DNA of 64,000 bases, from NCBI RefSeq assembly GCF_004843725.1, contig NZ_CP039451.1, forward strand, positions 990,501 to 1,054,500, given 5' to 3'. Both the position numbers and the translations under genes were made by a program. Shown here one piece after another: positions 27,576 to 36,300 of this stretch (position 1 is the stretch's first letter; the number at the start of each line of letters is the position of its first letter). The stretch comes from Psychroserpens sp. NJDZ02 (GTDB taxonomy: Bacteria; Bacteroidota; Bacteroidia; Flavobacteriales; Flavobacteriaceae). A model generated the notes under the pieces. It searched no databases and was not told the origin of the DNA. It saw only the letters and a list, made by a program, of their open reading frames with translations.

Positions 27576-27651
27576 GGTGCCTTAGCTCAGTTGGTAGAGC
27601 AAAGGACTGAAAATCCTTGTGTCCCTGGTTCGATTCCTGGAGGCACCACCA
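27576..27651 (+). tRNA. tRNA-Phe (anticodon GAA)
   Basis: The 7-bp acceptor stem GGTGCCT/AGGCACC, D-arm (TTAGCTCAGTTGGTAGAGC), anticodon arm AAGGA-CTGAAAA-TCCTT with GAA anticodon, and T-arm with GTTCGATTC are all complete. The mature body is 73 bases (27576-27648) with discriminator A. CCA is encoded at 27649-27651. Confidence 0.97.
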
Positions 27652-27654
27652 CTA

Positions 27655-27684
27655 AAAACCCGATTCATCTGAATCGGGTTTTTT
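27655..27684 (+). terminator. Intrinsic terminator of tRNA-Phe
   Basis: AACCCGATTCA and TGAATCGGGTT pair perfectly over 11 bases (27657-27667 with 27670-27680), followed by TTTTTT on the plus strand. Confidence 0.92.
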
Positions 27685-27780
27685 GGTTTAAAGAACTAAA
27701 CCAAAGCTTAATAATTCACTATAAAAAAGTAGTATATTAGCTAATGCTACATTTTTCAACTTAAAAATTTAAATTATAGT

Positions 27781-28254
27781 ATGAGTAACAAAGATCAATT
27801 TATGAAAGAAGCTGTCAGCGCAGCTCTAAAGGGAATGAATAACAACGAAGGTGGACCATTTGGTTGTGTCGTTGTTAAAGACGGAAAAATTGTAGGACGC
27901 GGAAACAATAAAGTAACCTCTACTAACGACCCAACTGCTCATGCAGAAGTGACCGCTATTAGAGATGCTTGTAAAAATTTAGACTCGTTTCAATTAGACG
28001 GCTGTGAAATTTATACGTCTTGCGAGCCTTGCCCAATGTGTTTAGGTGCTATTTACTGGGCTAGACCAGACAAAGTATATTACGGAAGTAATCAAGTAGA
28101 TGCTGCTAATATTGGTTTTGATGACGAATTTATTTACAAAGAAATCCCATTACCGTATGCAGAAAGAAGTATCCCATTTGAGCAATTAGCTCGTGACATT
28201 GCTTTAGAGCCTTTTCAAGAATGGACTAAGAAAATGGATAAAACTGAGTACTAA
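27781..28254 (+). CDS. guaD: Guanine deaminase (CDA fold)
   Basis: This 157-aa zinc deaminase converts guanine to xanthine and ammonia. The zinc and proton-shuttle residues are H54 and E56 (HAE) and C84 and C87 (PCPMC). It matches the small bacterial GuaD type in length (B. subtilis about 156 aa) and in ending with a tyrosine, as in domain-swapped GuaD. tRNA adenosine deaminase TadA shares the fold but lacks this C-terminal extension. It has its own terminator. Confidence 0.88.
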   Translation: MSNKDQFMKEAVSAALKGMNNNEGGPFGCVVVKDGKIVGRGNNKVTSTNDPTAHAEVTAIRDACKNLDSFQLDGCEIYTSCEPCPMCLGAIYWARPDKVYYGSNQVDAANIGFDDEFIYKEIPLPYAERSIPFEQLARDIALEPFQEWTKKMDKTEY

Positions 28255-28302
28255 ATAAACGGCTACATCAATTGGATGTATTTACCTTTATAGACAAAAT
28301 AT

Positions 28303-28340
28303 ATCGAGAAGTTCCAAATAAGAAAAACTTCTCGATTATT
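28303..28340 (+). terminator. Terminator after guanine deaminase
   Basis: ATCGAGAAGTT (28303-28313) pairs with AACTTCTCGAT (28326-28336) over 11 bases, followed by TATTTTG. A smaller hairpin, TACATC-N5-GATGTA, lies just upstream at 28264-28280. Confidence 0.75.
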
Positions 28341-28456
28341 TTGCTTAAGACTTTCATTCGAATTGATGTTATAGTATTATGTTTTTATCTCATTTCCAAT
28401 ATTACACACCAATGACACCTAAAAAGTTATTAATGAGTTTGTATAAAAAAGCCTAA

Positions 28457-29032
28457 ATGAGTAAAGAAACAAAAATAAACAAGTCCGTTTTTGATGTTTT
28501 TCCAGAACTAGAAAGCGAACGTCTATTGTATAAAGCTTATACAAAAAAGGATGCGCGAACGCTTTTAAACTTAAGAAGCAATAAGGCAATCTCCAAATAC
28601 ATGGACACAACAATTCCAAAATGTGTTGAAGATACTTTACAAAGAATTGAAGGCTACATAAAAGCTTTTAAAGAAAGGAAAGGAATTACCTGGGCTATTG
28701 TAGACAAAAGCACCAATACTGTTATTGGTGACTTTGCAATTCACCACATTGACAAACAAAACTCGAGAGGGGAAATTGGTTATATTTTACATCCTGATTT
28801 TTGGGGCAAAGGTTATATGACAGAAGCCTTAAACACACTAATTACTTTTGGCTTTAAAGATTTAAATCTTCATAGCTATTCTGCTAATGTTAATATTGAA
28901 AATATCAACTCAAAAACACTGTTACTTAAATTCGGATTTAAACTAGAAGCTATATTTAGAGAAAACTACTATTACAATGGTCAATTTTTGGATAGCGAAA
29001 TTTACTGCTTGCTACAATCTGATTTAAAATAA
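28457..29032 (+). CDS. GNAT acetyltransferase, RimJ/RimL-like
   Basis: The 191-aa product fits the RimJ/RimL branch of GNAT enzymes: ESERLLYKAYTKKDA near residue 14, then IGYILHPDFWGKGYMTEAL with the acetyl-CoA loop, and NINSKTLLLKFGF. The branch includes ribosomal-protein and other N-terminal acetyltransferases. The target is unknown. Translation starts at an ATG directly after a TAA that closes a 14-codon frame at 28412-28456. Confidence 0.88.
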   Translation: MSKETKINKSVFDVFPELESERLLYKAYTKKDARTLLNLRSNKAISKYMDTTIPKCVEDTLQRIEGYIKAFKERKGITWAIVDKSTNTVIGDFAIHHIDKQNSRGEIGYILHPDFWGKGYMTEALNTLITFGFKDLNLHSYSANVNIENINSKTLLLKFGFKLEAIFRENYYYNGQFLDSEIYCLLQSDLK

Positions 29033-29144
29033 ACGTCTTATCGCACTACATTACAAAACACAAAACATCCTTAAAGGCGCACTTATTTATAGTGCTGGAG
29101 ACACAATAGCCGCTTTAATAGTTGACGAGTTTTATTGGCATCGT

Positions 29145-29528
29145 TTGCTGGGAATAGCATTTATTGGCGCGACTTTTTACGCGTTTGAAATCCCCAACTA
29201 TTTTGATTGGATTGTAAAAAAGACTAAAGATTTAAAAGGTGCACGCGCTGTAATATCCAAAACCGGCTTAGCAATAGCATACTTTAACCCGCTTTGGGTT
29301 GTAAGACACCTACTGTTTATCAAATTGGTTTCTTGGCAATTTAATTCTATTGGTTTTAATTTAATAGAAATTGCCTTTTGGTCCTTTTTAGTAAATATTC
29401 CTGTTTCGTTTTTAGCAAATTACTTAATTCAAAATAGATTTAAATTGAAATGGCGATTCTTAGCAAGTGCGATATACTCGGCAATAATGGCGATTTACTA
29501 TGCTTTAGGCGAAACTATTTTTAGTTAA
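29145..29528 (+). CDS. Membrane protein, possible Mpv17/PMP22 relative, start uncertain
   Basis: The first standard start codon is TTG at 29145, giving 127 aa. The same frame is open back to 29028 and reads as plausible protein (KGALIYSAGDTIAALIVDEF), so the true product is likely about 165 aa, but that region has no ATG, GTG or TTG. About four hydrophobic segments are visible. The GD near the upstream N terminus and the C-terminal block with KLKWRFLASAIYSAIM recall Mpv17/PMP22 proteins; this is a weak, visual match. The 3' end overlaps the convergent NTPase gene by 4 bases. Confidence 0.6.
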   Translation: MLGIAFIGATFYAFEIPNYFDWIVKKTKDLKGARAVISKTGLAIAYFNPLWVVRHLLFIKLVSWQFNSIGFNLIEIAFWSFLVNIPVSFLANYLIQNRFKLKWRFLASAIYSAIMAIYYALGETIFS

Positions 29529-30010
29529 ATTAAATTTTCTAAATCTTCCGTAGTCAGAATAGCACATTCCGTTATCCCATAATACTCCAAAACAGCATCC
29601 AGTAAATAATCCCGGACAACCAATATAAGATGTGTGTTATCTTTAGATCCAAATTGAGCACTCAAAGCTTCGGTTGAAATATGCAAGCCTTCATTTTTTA
29701 ATTCTAACTTACCTATTTCATCAATAATCAAATATTTAGTTTCTGTTTTTGAAGCTTCTAAAGTCAAATAGTCATTAGCTTCATTAAAAGCCGATTGTAA
29801 AAATTTAAAATTACCTATTGCAACTATAGCTTCCTTTTCAGCTTCAGCTTCAAGCTTAAAAGTTATTTCACTTTTTAATTTCAGAAAATAGCGTTTTCCG
29901 TTAGCATCATCGGGACACAATACCCCATCAACATCATTCCTGTTTTTAGACCAGTTTAATAATGCTGTCGTTTTCCCAGATCGTATTGCTCCTGTGAGGA
30001 TATAAATCAT
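29525..30010 (-). CDS. THEP1-like P-loop NTPase
   Basis: This 161-aa NTPase has Walker A GAIRSGKT (residues 7-14) and Walker B LIIDEIGKLEL (94-104), the layout of the small nucleoside-triphosphatase family (THEP1/DUF2478-like). A conserved cysteine-proline-aspartate stretch (LCPDD) follows the first helix. The family hydrolyses nucleoside triphosphates; its cell role is unclear. Its start overlaps the stop of an upstream membrane-protein gene by 4 bases, suggesting a two-gene unit. Confidence 0.8.
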   Translation of the reverse strand: MIYILTGAIRSGKTTALLNWSKNRNDVDGVLCPDDANGKRYFLKLKSEITFKLEAEAEKEAIVAIGNFKFLQSAFNEANDYLTLEASKTETKYLIIDEIGKLELKNEGLHISTEALSAQFGSKDNTHLILVVRDYLLDAVLEYYGITECAILTTEDLENLI

Positions 30011-31014
30011 TCCGAAGGTATTTTAAAATGAATACAATTAGAAATGCTATTCGCTATAAAAAACCTAAACCGATTGAATCCTTTTAAATGCTGCGTTTGT
30101 TTCCATGTAAATGAAATAATTTGTCTAAAAAAAGGAAACAAATCCATCGCATTAGCAATGTCCTGCTGGTACTTAGATTCTTTTTTACTTAAGTATTTCT
30201 GAACCAATTTTAATAAAAAAGGACCAATTACTAAATACCAAAGCATCAAAACAAGAAAACTACGGAACACGATATAAATGGCTTTTTGCCACCCAAAAAG
30301 CGCACCTCCAAATATTGAAAACCCCAAAACAATTACAGCAACCGTAATTAACCAAACCCAAATAACTTTAGTTTTAAAAGGCACTTTTGGTTTAGTACTT
30401 TCCGATTCCTTTGGCATTGTTTCTAAATAAAAATCAACTTCGGGCTTACTTGCTATTATCGTAATAATACTTTTAATAAACACTCCTGATAATAGTCCAA
30501 AAATACCATATACGACCAGATATAACGTGACCAAAAAAGATGTGGTGGAGGTTTCTGAGACAAAGTCTAACTTTTGCTGAACCCATGCACCATAAATATT
30601 AATAGCTTCCCATAGACCAGCACCATAAACCACTGTTAGTACTATTAATTTTTGCAGTGCGGACTCTAAAAAAGTCACCATCCCTAAAACCAATAACACA
30701 ACACCTTTCCAAGAAAAGTTAGAAAATAAAAACGCACCACAAAGGGCTTGAAAACTGACCGCAACATAAGCTCCGAATGGAGAATACGGACTTACCGCCA
30801 TTTTAATAATCAATACAATAACCAATGCTTTTAAAATAGCTTGCCATTTATTTTTAGCATAAAAAGCAATTAAGCTAATTAATAATATTGAAACACCACC
30901 AACTATTAAACCTGTAAATGGCGAATTAAACACGTGTAAAAAACCACCTAACCCAGACTCGTTTAAAGCCCAAAGCGCAGTTAATTTATCTATAATTGAT
31001 TTGTTTTTCCTCAT
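30007..31014 (-). CDS. Polytopic membrane protein paired with an NTPase
   Basis: The 335-aa product has about seven hydrophobic segments and a motif-like segment SPYSPFGAYVAVSFQALCG near residues 75-93. No known family is recognised with confidence. It shares a 4-base overlap with the THEP1-like NTPase, so the two probably work together. A link to small-molecule uptake is possible from the pairing of a membrane component with a small NTPase, but this NTPase lacks an ABC signature. Confidence 0.7.
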   Translation of the reverse strand: MRKNKSIIDKLTALWALNESGLGGFLHVFNSPFTGLIVGGVSILLISLIAFYAKNKWQAILKALVIVLIIKMAVSPYSPFGAYVAVSFQALCGAFLFSNFSWKGVVLLVLGMVTFLESALQKLIVLTVVYGAGLWEAINIYGAWVQQKLDFVSETSTTSFLVTLYLVVYGIFGLLSGVFIKSIITIIASKPEVDFYLETMPKESESTKPKVPFKTKVIWVWLITVAVIVLGFSIFGGALFGWQKAIYIVFRSFLVLMLWYLVIGPFLLKLVQKYLSKKESKYQQDIANAMDLFPFFRQIISFTWKQTQHLKGFNRFRFFIANSISNCIHFKIPSE

Positions 31015-31596
31015 CCTTAGTCACTACAATAATAGTCATTATTTTCTTACAAGAGATCAGAGCAATCCCTTCGAAGGCATATTATCTTATAGCTCAGCAC
31101 AAATTAACTTAGTTTTTTTTTAATGCACTTGTAGTAATATTAAAGTCGATTGCACGATTATGTATCAAAACCAAACCGTAGTTATTATTACCTCATCTTA
31201 CAACACCCTTAAACGTTTTAAAATCGGTTTAGGTGGTTTGATGAGTTGCGACACATGCGTCTAATGCTAGATAAAAAAAACAATTATCCCGAAAACATAT
31301 AAGATTAACTTAAAAAGATGTGTCTACTAAAAGTTTACAGATTCCTACTCCCATATGTCCTTCTCCGAATAAAAATAATTCTGGCGTTCCCGACACAACA
31401 GTGCTCAAACTATAGCCCTAACGTGTAACTACATTCTATTTTCTTGCAATGTTAAAACGGCTTGTCTTTGGTCATTATCATAGTAGAACCAACAATGCAA
31501 GGCGTAGACCCAAACATTTGTATATCGTAATAAAAGCTATGGGTATTTGCACTTTTTTAAATTCAGCTAAAAGTGTTATAAAATTACGCATAACCT
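31015..31596. other. 582-base gap without a recognised gene
   Basis: No ORF with homology is seen. One 34-codon ATG frame (31160-31264, plus strand) is the only distinct coding-like piece. No convincing hairpin terminator, riboswitch core or tRNA was found. The region could hold a decayed gene or a small RNA. Confidence 0.6.
31160..31264 (+). CDS. Candidate 34-aa peptide or gene remnant
   Basis: An ATG frame encodes 34 residues with a C-terminal MSCDTCV carrying a CxxC pair. The amino-acid composition looks protein-like (TVVIITSSYNTLKRFKIG). There is no clear Shine-Dalgarno. It may be a small gene or the tail of a lost one. Confidence 0.2.
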   Translation: MYQNQTVVIITSSYNTLKRFKIGLGGLMSCDTCV

Positions 31597-32838
31597 TTAT
31601 TTGACTTCTAACTTTTTAATAAGCTTACCAACAGTCAACCCTTGGAACACAATAGAAAAGACCACAACAACATAAGTAATTACTAAAAACAAATCACGCT
31701 CCATAGCTTCTGTAAGCCCTAAAGCTAATGCTATAGAAATCCCACCACGCAATCCTCCCCAAGTCATGATTAAATTGGTTTTTGGCACAAAATTTAATTT
31801 ATTTTCAAAAAACTTTATAGGCACTAATAATGACAAATACCTAGATGCTAGCACTAAAGGTATTGCAATTAAACCCGCCATTAAATACTCGAATTTAAAA
31901 GTAAGCACTAACATTTCCATCCCTATTAATACAAACAGAATTGTGTTTAAAAGAATATCTATTAACTCCCAAAATTTATCGACATAAACCTCGGTGGTTT
32001 CCGACATAGCACTGCTTCTAACAGTATCGTTACCTACAACTAAACCCGCTGTAACCATTGCCAATGGTGCAGAAATATGCCATTTTTGTGCTAAAACAGT
32101 CCCTCCCATAACTGCTGCTAGGGTTATAATAACTTCAATATCATAATCATCTATAGATTTCATTAGTCTATACGTAATCCAACCTAAAACTAAACCTAAC
32201 CCAATGCCTCCTATAACTTCTAAACCAAACAATTCCGCAACCTCTAAAGCACTCACATTATCAATACCTAAACTTGCTATTTTAAAAATGGTTAAAAATA
32301 TAACAACGCCAACACCGTCATTAAATAAGGACTCTCCTACAATCTTTGTTTCTAATTCTTTTGGCGCTCCTGCTTTTTTTAGAATACCTAAAACAGCAAT
32401 AGGATCTGTAGGCGATATCAAAGACCCGAATAATAAACAGTAAACAAAATCAACATGTAAACCAACTATTGGCAAGGCATAAAACATGATCAAACCGACT
32501 AAAAACGTAGACAACAAAACACCAAATGTTGCAAATATTAAAACGGGCCAACGTTGCACTTTAAGTTGTTCAAAATTAGTATGAAGCGCTCCTGCAAAAA
32601 GCAAAAAACTAAGCATAACATCAAGTAAAACTTCTTTAAAGTCTATTTGTGTGATAATAAAACGCTCAGCATTTAGTAATGTATCATCAAAATAACTAAG
32701 TATAAAAACCGCAAATGTAAACACGATTGTAATTAGCATTAAACCAATAGTGTTTGGCATTTTTAAAAAGCGAACGTTTAGATAACCAAAAGCCGCAGCC
32801 ATAAACACTAACACAGAGATAATTACAAAATAGTCCAT
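31597..32838 (-). CDS. CPA1-type sodium/proton antiporter
   Basis: The 413-aa polytopic protein has about 12 helices and the CPA1 ion-site motifs: SPTDPIAV (residues about 145-152) and GESLFNDGVGVVIF (about 169-182), whose aspartates bind the cation. MTWGGLRGGISIALAL lies in a later helix. The family exchanges sodium (or potassium) for protons across the inner membrane, which fits marine life. It ends without a cytoplasmic tail, so it is a short type. It is divergent from the esterase gene. Confidence 0.93.
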   Translation of the reverse strand: MDYFVIISVLVFMAAAFGYLNVRFLKMPNTIGLMLITIVFTFAVFILSYFDDTLLNAERFIITQIDFKEVLLDVMLSFLLFAGALHTNFEQLKVQRWPVLIFATFGVLLSTFLVGLIMFYALPIVGLHVDFVYCLLFGSLISPTDPIAVLGILKKAGAPKELETKIVGESLFNDGVGVVIFLTIFKIASLGIDNVSALEVAELFGLEVIGGIGLGLVLGWITYRLMKSIDDYDIEVIITLAAVMGGTVLAQKWHISAPLAMVTAGLVVGNDTVRSSAMSETTEVYVDKFWELIDILLNTILFVLIGMEMLVLTFKFEYLMAGLIAIPLVLASRYLSLLVPIKFFENKLNFVPKTNLIMTWGGLRGGISIALALGLTEAMERDLFLVITYVVVVFSIVFQGLTVGKLIKKLEVK

Positions 32839-33100
32839 AGAAACATAAATTTAATGCTAAATTAAAAATTTATATCTTCAAAGTCTCACTAATTAAGCAC
32901 TAAGAAAAGACTAATATAAAATACAACATTATACGATCTTGACACGGCACAAGACGTTTTAAATACAAACCGATAGAACATAATATTTGATTTAAACATT
33001 AAATCTATTAGCTGTTTAATCACAACAGATTAATAAAAAGAAAAAAAATGTCAGAAAAATTCCCCTATTTTTGACCAAACTTTTGTTTCTAATACGATTT

Positions 33101-33997
33101 ATGAAAAATCTATATCTAGTCATCTTAATATTAACCTACCTCTCAAGTCCTGCACAAAACATGAAAACTTACACCTACGCCACAAAAGGATTAGATACAC
33201 TTAAACTAGATGTTTATACACCAGAGAATATAAAATCAACAGACAGTTTACCTGTTGTTATTTGGATGCATGGCGGTGGTTTTTCTGGAGGCGGACGTAA
33301 TGGTATTGACGAGGTCAACATTGTAAATGCAGCAAATAAAAATGGATATATAGGCGTTTCTATTACTTACCGATTACTACGTAAAGGCACCAAAACAGGT
33401 TTTGGTTGCAATTGCAGTAAAGAGGATAAGCTTTTTACATTTAATCAGGCAGTGATCGACTTTTTAGACGCTACTAATTTTATCTATCAAAATAGTGCGA
33501 TGCTACAAGTAGACACAACTAAAATAATAGCTGCAGGAAGTAGTTCTGGTGCAGAAACTGCTTTACACGCGGTCTTTATGAGGCCCTTTTTTATACCTGA
33601 CTTAACCGTTTACAAAGACATTACTTTTGTTGGTGTCATTGGTTTTTCTGGTGCTTTTTTAGACATAGACGCCCTAACTATTGACAATATGGTACCTGTA
33701 GCTCTTACTCATGGCACAGAGGATGGCGCTGTACCCTATGGTAGTGCTCCTCACCAAAATTGCCAACCAAAAAAAACAGGGTATATGATGCTACATGGCG
33801 CTAAAACTATTACCCAAAAACTAGATACTTTAGAAGCGTCTTACTTTTTAAACATTGTTAAAAACGGGACTCACGATGCTGCAAACGTGCATCCTGAAGA
33901 TCTAGACGACATCTTTTATTTTTTAAATAAAACAGTCCTAGAAAACGAGATTATCCAAACCAAAAAATACACATTACCAAAACCTACCACCTATTAA
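33101..33997 (+). CDS. Exported alpha/beta-hydrolase, carboxylesterase-like
   Basis: The 298-aa product has a signal peptide (about residues 1-19). The oxyanion-hole HGGGFSGGG follows near residue 60 and the nucleophile elbow GSSSGAE near residue 148. Late in the sequence an aspartate in HGTEDG and the histidine in NGTHDA complete the triad. I chose ATG 33101, which starts the signal peptide; a TTG 30 bases earlier adds nothing family-like. Members cleave esters; the substrate is unknown. The gene stands alone ahead of the arsenosugar cluster. Confidence 0.85.
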   Translation: MKNLYLVILILTYLSSPAQNMKTYTYATKGLDTLKLDVYTPENIKSTDSLPVVIWMHGGGFSGGGRNGIDEVNIVNAANKNGYIGVSITYRLLRKGTKTGFGCNCSKEDKLFTFNQAVIDFLDATNFIYQNSAMLQVDTTKIIAAGSSSGAETALHAVFMRPFFIPDLTVYKDITFVGVIGFSGAFLDIDALTIDNMVPVALTHGTEDGAVPYGSAPHQNCQPKKTGYMMLHGAKTITQKLDTLEASYFLNIVKNGTHDAANVHPEDLDDIFYFLNKTVLENEIIQTKKYTLPKPTTY

Positions 33998-34085
33998 TTT
34001 ATCGGAAATTACGGTACTTTTGTTAGTACAACTAAAACTTTACGACAAAACGGTTTTAGATTTATATCTTTAAAAAAAAATCACA

Positions 34086-34421
34086 ATGGCAAAAACATAT
34101 TACGATCCAGCGGACCTAAGAAAATTTGGGAAAATAACAGAATGGAGCGAAACACTTGGAAACAAGTTTTTTGATTACTACGGTACAGTGTTTGAAGAAG
34201 GCGCTTTAACTGCTAGAGAAAAGTCATTAATAGCGCTTGCTGTAGCACACACAGAGCAATGCCCTTATTGTATTGATGCTTACACTAAAGATGGTTTACA
34301 ACGTGGTGTTACCAAAGAAGAAATGATGGAAGCAGTCCATGTAGGAGCGGCTATAAAAGCTGGAGCAACTTTAGCTCATGGTGTGCAAATGATGAATAAA
34401 GTAAACAAATTAGATGGTTAA
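34086..34421 (+). CDS. Arsenosugar-associated peroxidase-like protein (CMD/AhpD fold)
   Basis: This 111-aa protein of the carboxymuconolactone decarboxylase fold has an AhpD-like redox pair, C59 and C62 (CPYCIDAY), where the usual downstream histidine is replaced by tyrosine (Y66). It belongs to the set named by protein families as the arsenosugar biosynthesis-associated peroxidase-like protein, usually next to ArsS, as here (arsS begins 59 bases later). Its reaction is not established. It opens a plus-strand run that continues to 47.6 kb. Confidence 0.9.
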   Translation: MAKTYYDPADLRKFGKITEWSETLGNKFFDYYGTVFEEGALTAREKSLIALAVAHTEQCPYCIDAYTKDGLQRGVTKEEMMEAVHVGAAIKAGATLAHGVQMMNKVNKLDG

Positions 34422-34480
34422 TATTAAAACCAATGATTAATTAATTTCGTAGGTAGACTACAAACAAGATAACTGTATTA

Positions 34481-35536
34481 ATGGCAACAAAGTCCCTTAA
34501 AAAACTAGGAAGCGATTTAGCACAAAGCAATAAACAATTAGAGATTTTATCTGGTGGTATTTTTGCTGATGGCGAATTACCGACTTTCAAAGATAAAATT
34601 TCTGAAACTGGTCAATTTCCGCTTAAAGCGAAAAAACTAGAAATACTACAAATTAACGTTGGCTACATGTGTAATCAAGTGTGCGAGCACTGTCACGTAG
34701 ATGCAGGTCCAGACCGAAAGGAAATTATGACCCAAGAGACTATGCAACAAATCTTGGATGTTATAAAAACAACTGGTGCACATACTTTAGACTTAACGGG
34801 AGGTGCTCCAGAAATGAACCCAAATTTTAGATGGTTTGTAGAAGAAGCTTCAAAAATTGGAATTAAAGATTTTATTGTCCGTTCTAATTTAACCATTATT
34901 CGTGCTAACAAAAAGTATTACGACTTACCCGAATTTTTCAAAAAACATAATATTCATGTTATAAGCTCTATGCCACACTGGACTAGAGGAAAAACAGATA
35001 AACAACGTGGCGAAGGTGTTTTTGACATGTCCATAAAAGCATTGCAAGAATTAAACGCTGTTGGTTACGGTATGCCCGGAAGCGACTTAAAACTGGACTT
35101 GGTTTATAATCCTTCAGGTGCCTTTTTACCTGGTGATCAAATGGCTATGGAAAAAGATTTTAAGAAAGCACTATCGGAAGATTTTAGCATTCAGTTTCAT
35201 AACTTATTTGCCATTACAAACTTACCAATTGCTCGTTTTTTAGATTATTTAATTGCTTCAGAAAACTACGAAGATTACATGTACTCTTTAGTAGAAGCTT
35301 ATAATCCTGCTGCTGTAGCAAACGTCATGTGTACTAATACACTGTCTGTAAGTTGGGATGGTTATTTATTTGATTGCGATTTTAATCAAATGCTAGAACT
35401 ACCTGTAAACAGTAAGTCTAAACACATTTCTGAGTACAAAACAGAATTATTAGAAGGACGAAACATTATAATTTCTCAACATTGTTATGGTTGTACTGCA
35501 GGTGCAGGAAGCAGCTGTCAAGGTGTTGTTGCATAG
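34481..35536 (+). CDS. arsS: Arsenosugar biosynthesis radical SAM protein ArsS
   Basis: The 351-aa radical SAM enzyme has the iron-sulfur CX3CX2C at C64, C68 and C71 (CNQVCEHC), the glycine-rich DLTGGAPEMN for SAM binding, and the Cys-rich C-terminal domain (CDFNQML...CYGCTAGAGSSC) of the ArsS/TIGR04167 family. In cyanobacteria ArsS joins a 5'-deoxyadenosyl group to dimethylarsenic to start arsenosugars. Some family members use selenocysteine in the C-terminal motif; here all positions are cysteine codons. Confidence 0.93.
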   Translation: MATKSLKKLGSDLAQSNKQLEILSGGIFADGELPTFKDKISETGQFPLKAKKLEILQINVGYMCNQVCEHCHVDAGPDRKEIMTQETMQQILDVIKTTGAHTLDLTGGAPEMNPNFRWFVEEASKIGIKDFIVRSNLTIIRANKKYYDLPEFFKKHNIHVISSMPHWTRGKTDKQRGEGVFDMSIKALQELNAVGYGMPGSDLKLDLVYNPSGAFLPGDQMAMEKDFKKALSEDFSIQFHNLFAITNLPIARFLDYLIASENYEDYMYSLVEAYNPAAVANVMCTNTLSVSWDGYLFDCDFNQMLELPVNSKSKHISEYKTELLEGRNIIISQHCYGCTAGAGSSCQGVVA

Positions 35537-35546
35537 TTAAAATAGA

Positions 35547-35566
35547 TTTTTCGCTTCCGCGGAAAT
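35547..35566 (-). repeat. Dispersed CGCG repeat, copy 1 (inverted)
   Basis: Read on the minus strand it is AATTTCCGCGGAAGCGAAAA, a variant of the element WATTTCCGCGNAAGCGNWA seen also at 36151 and 56899. It lies in the 36-base gap after arsS. Confidence 0.55.
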
Positions 35567-35572
35567 TAAAAA

Positions 35573-36259
35573 ATGACAAAAAAAACGGCCATATTAATTT
35601 TTTCAAATTCTGCTAAAGAGGATGCCAAGCGCAAATCTTTTGCAGATAGTCAGTTGTTTGAAACATTGACTAATGAAACCATTAATAAAGTAAAGAAAAC
35701 AGGACTACCCTATTTTCATTTTACTGAAGCGCAGCAAGAAGGAACGTCTTTTGGTGCACGTTTTAGTCATGCCATACAAACCGTTTTTGACAAAGGTTTT
35801 ACAAATATAATTTCGATTGGAAATGACACGCCTCATTTAAAAACCAAGCATCTAAATGATGCTAACCAAAAACTAAATAACAATCAGTTAGTCTTTGGGC
35901 CTTCTAAAGATGGTGGTTTTTATTTAATGGGACTTAATAAAGCGTTATTTAATACTAAACGTTTTAGTCAACTTCCTTGGCAAACCTCAGCGTTAAAAAC
36001 AACCACATTACAGTTATTATCTGTCAATCATATTAGCTTCAGTTTACTAGAAACTTTGGTTGACATTGACTCGGCTTCAGATATATCTTCCATATTAAAT
36101 AGCTATAAAACTATTTCAAAAGCAGTAAAAACAATATTACTCCAGCTTTGTATTTCCGCGAAAGCGATACTTTTATACACTGCTATAGTTATCGGTTTTA
36201 CTATAAATCACACCCTTTTTAACAAAGGCTCTCCTCAATTAGTTTCAATTAAAAACTAA
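35573..36259 (+). CDS. DUF2064 (TIGR04282-like) protein with C-terminal membrane tail
   Basis: The 228-aa product is a divergent member of the nucleotidyl/glycosyltransferase-like DUF2064 family tied to arsenosugars. The second half of the domain is clear: SIGNDTPHL and FGPSKDGGFYLMG. The N-terminal GxVKTRL motif of the family is missing (NSAKEDAKRK instead). After about residue 185 a hydrophobic tail (LYTAIVIGFTI) is added. Part of that tail is encoded by a dispersed CGCG repeat, so the C-terminus may be a recent extension. A second, canonical paralogue lies at 43624. Confidence 0.8.
   Translation: MTKKTAILIFSNSAKEDAKRKSFADSQLFETLTNETINKVKKTGLPYFHFTEAQQEGTSFGARFSHAIQTVFDKGFTNIISIGNDTPHLKTKHLNDANQKLNNNQLVFGPSKDGGFYLMGLNKALFNTKRFSQLPWQTSALKTTTLQLLSVNHISFSLLETLVDIDSASDISSILNSYKTISKAVKTILLQLCISAKAILLYTAIVIGFTINHTLFNKGSPQLVSIKN
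36151..36170 (+). repeat. Dispersed CGCG repeat, copy 2, inside a CDS
   Basis: TATTTCCGCGAAAGCGATAC lies within the 3' part of the DUF2064 gene and encodes part of its C-terminal tail. Confidence 0.55.
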
Positions 36260-36300
36260 AGACTTTTAAGTCATTTTATTTCTGAAACTAATCTTTTTAA

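Noticed and set aside
28412..28456. 14-codon frame directly before the GNAT gene
   Set aside because: Too short to support; no conservation can be shown. It may only be chance, though it abuts the GNAT start.
31015..31596. Riboswitch in the large gap
   Set aside because: No recognisable aptamer core (for example cobalamin or SAM) was seen by eye.
35500..35536. Possible selenocysteine in ArsS
   Set aside because: The C-terminal motif uses TGT cysteine codons only, with no in-frame TGA.
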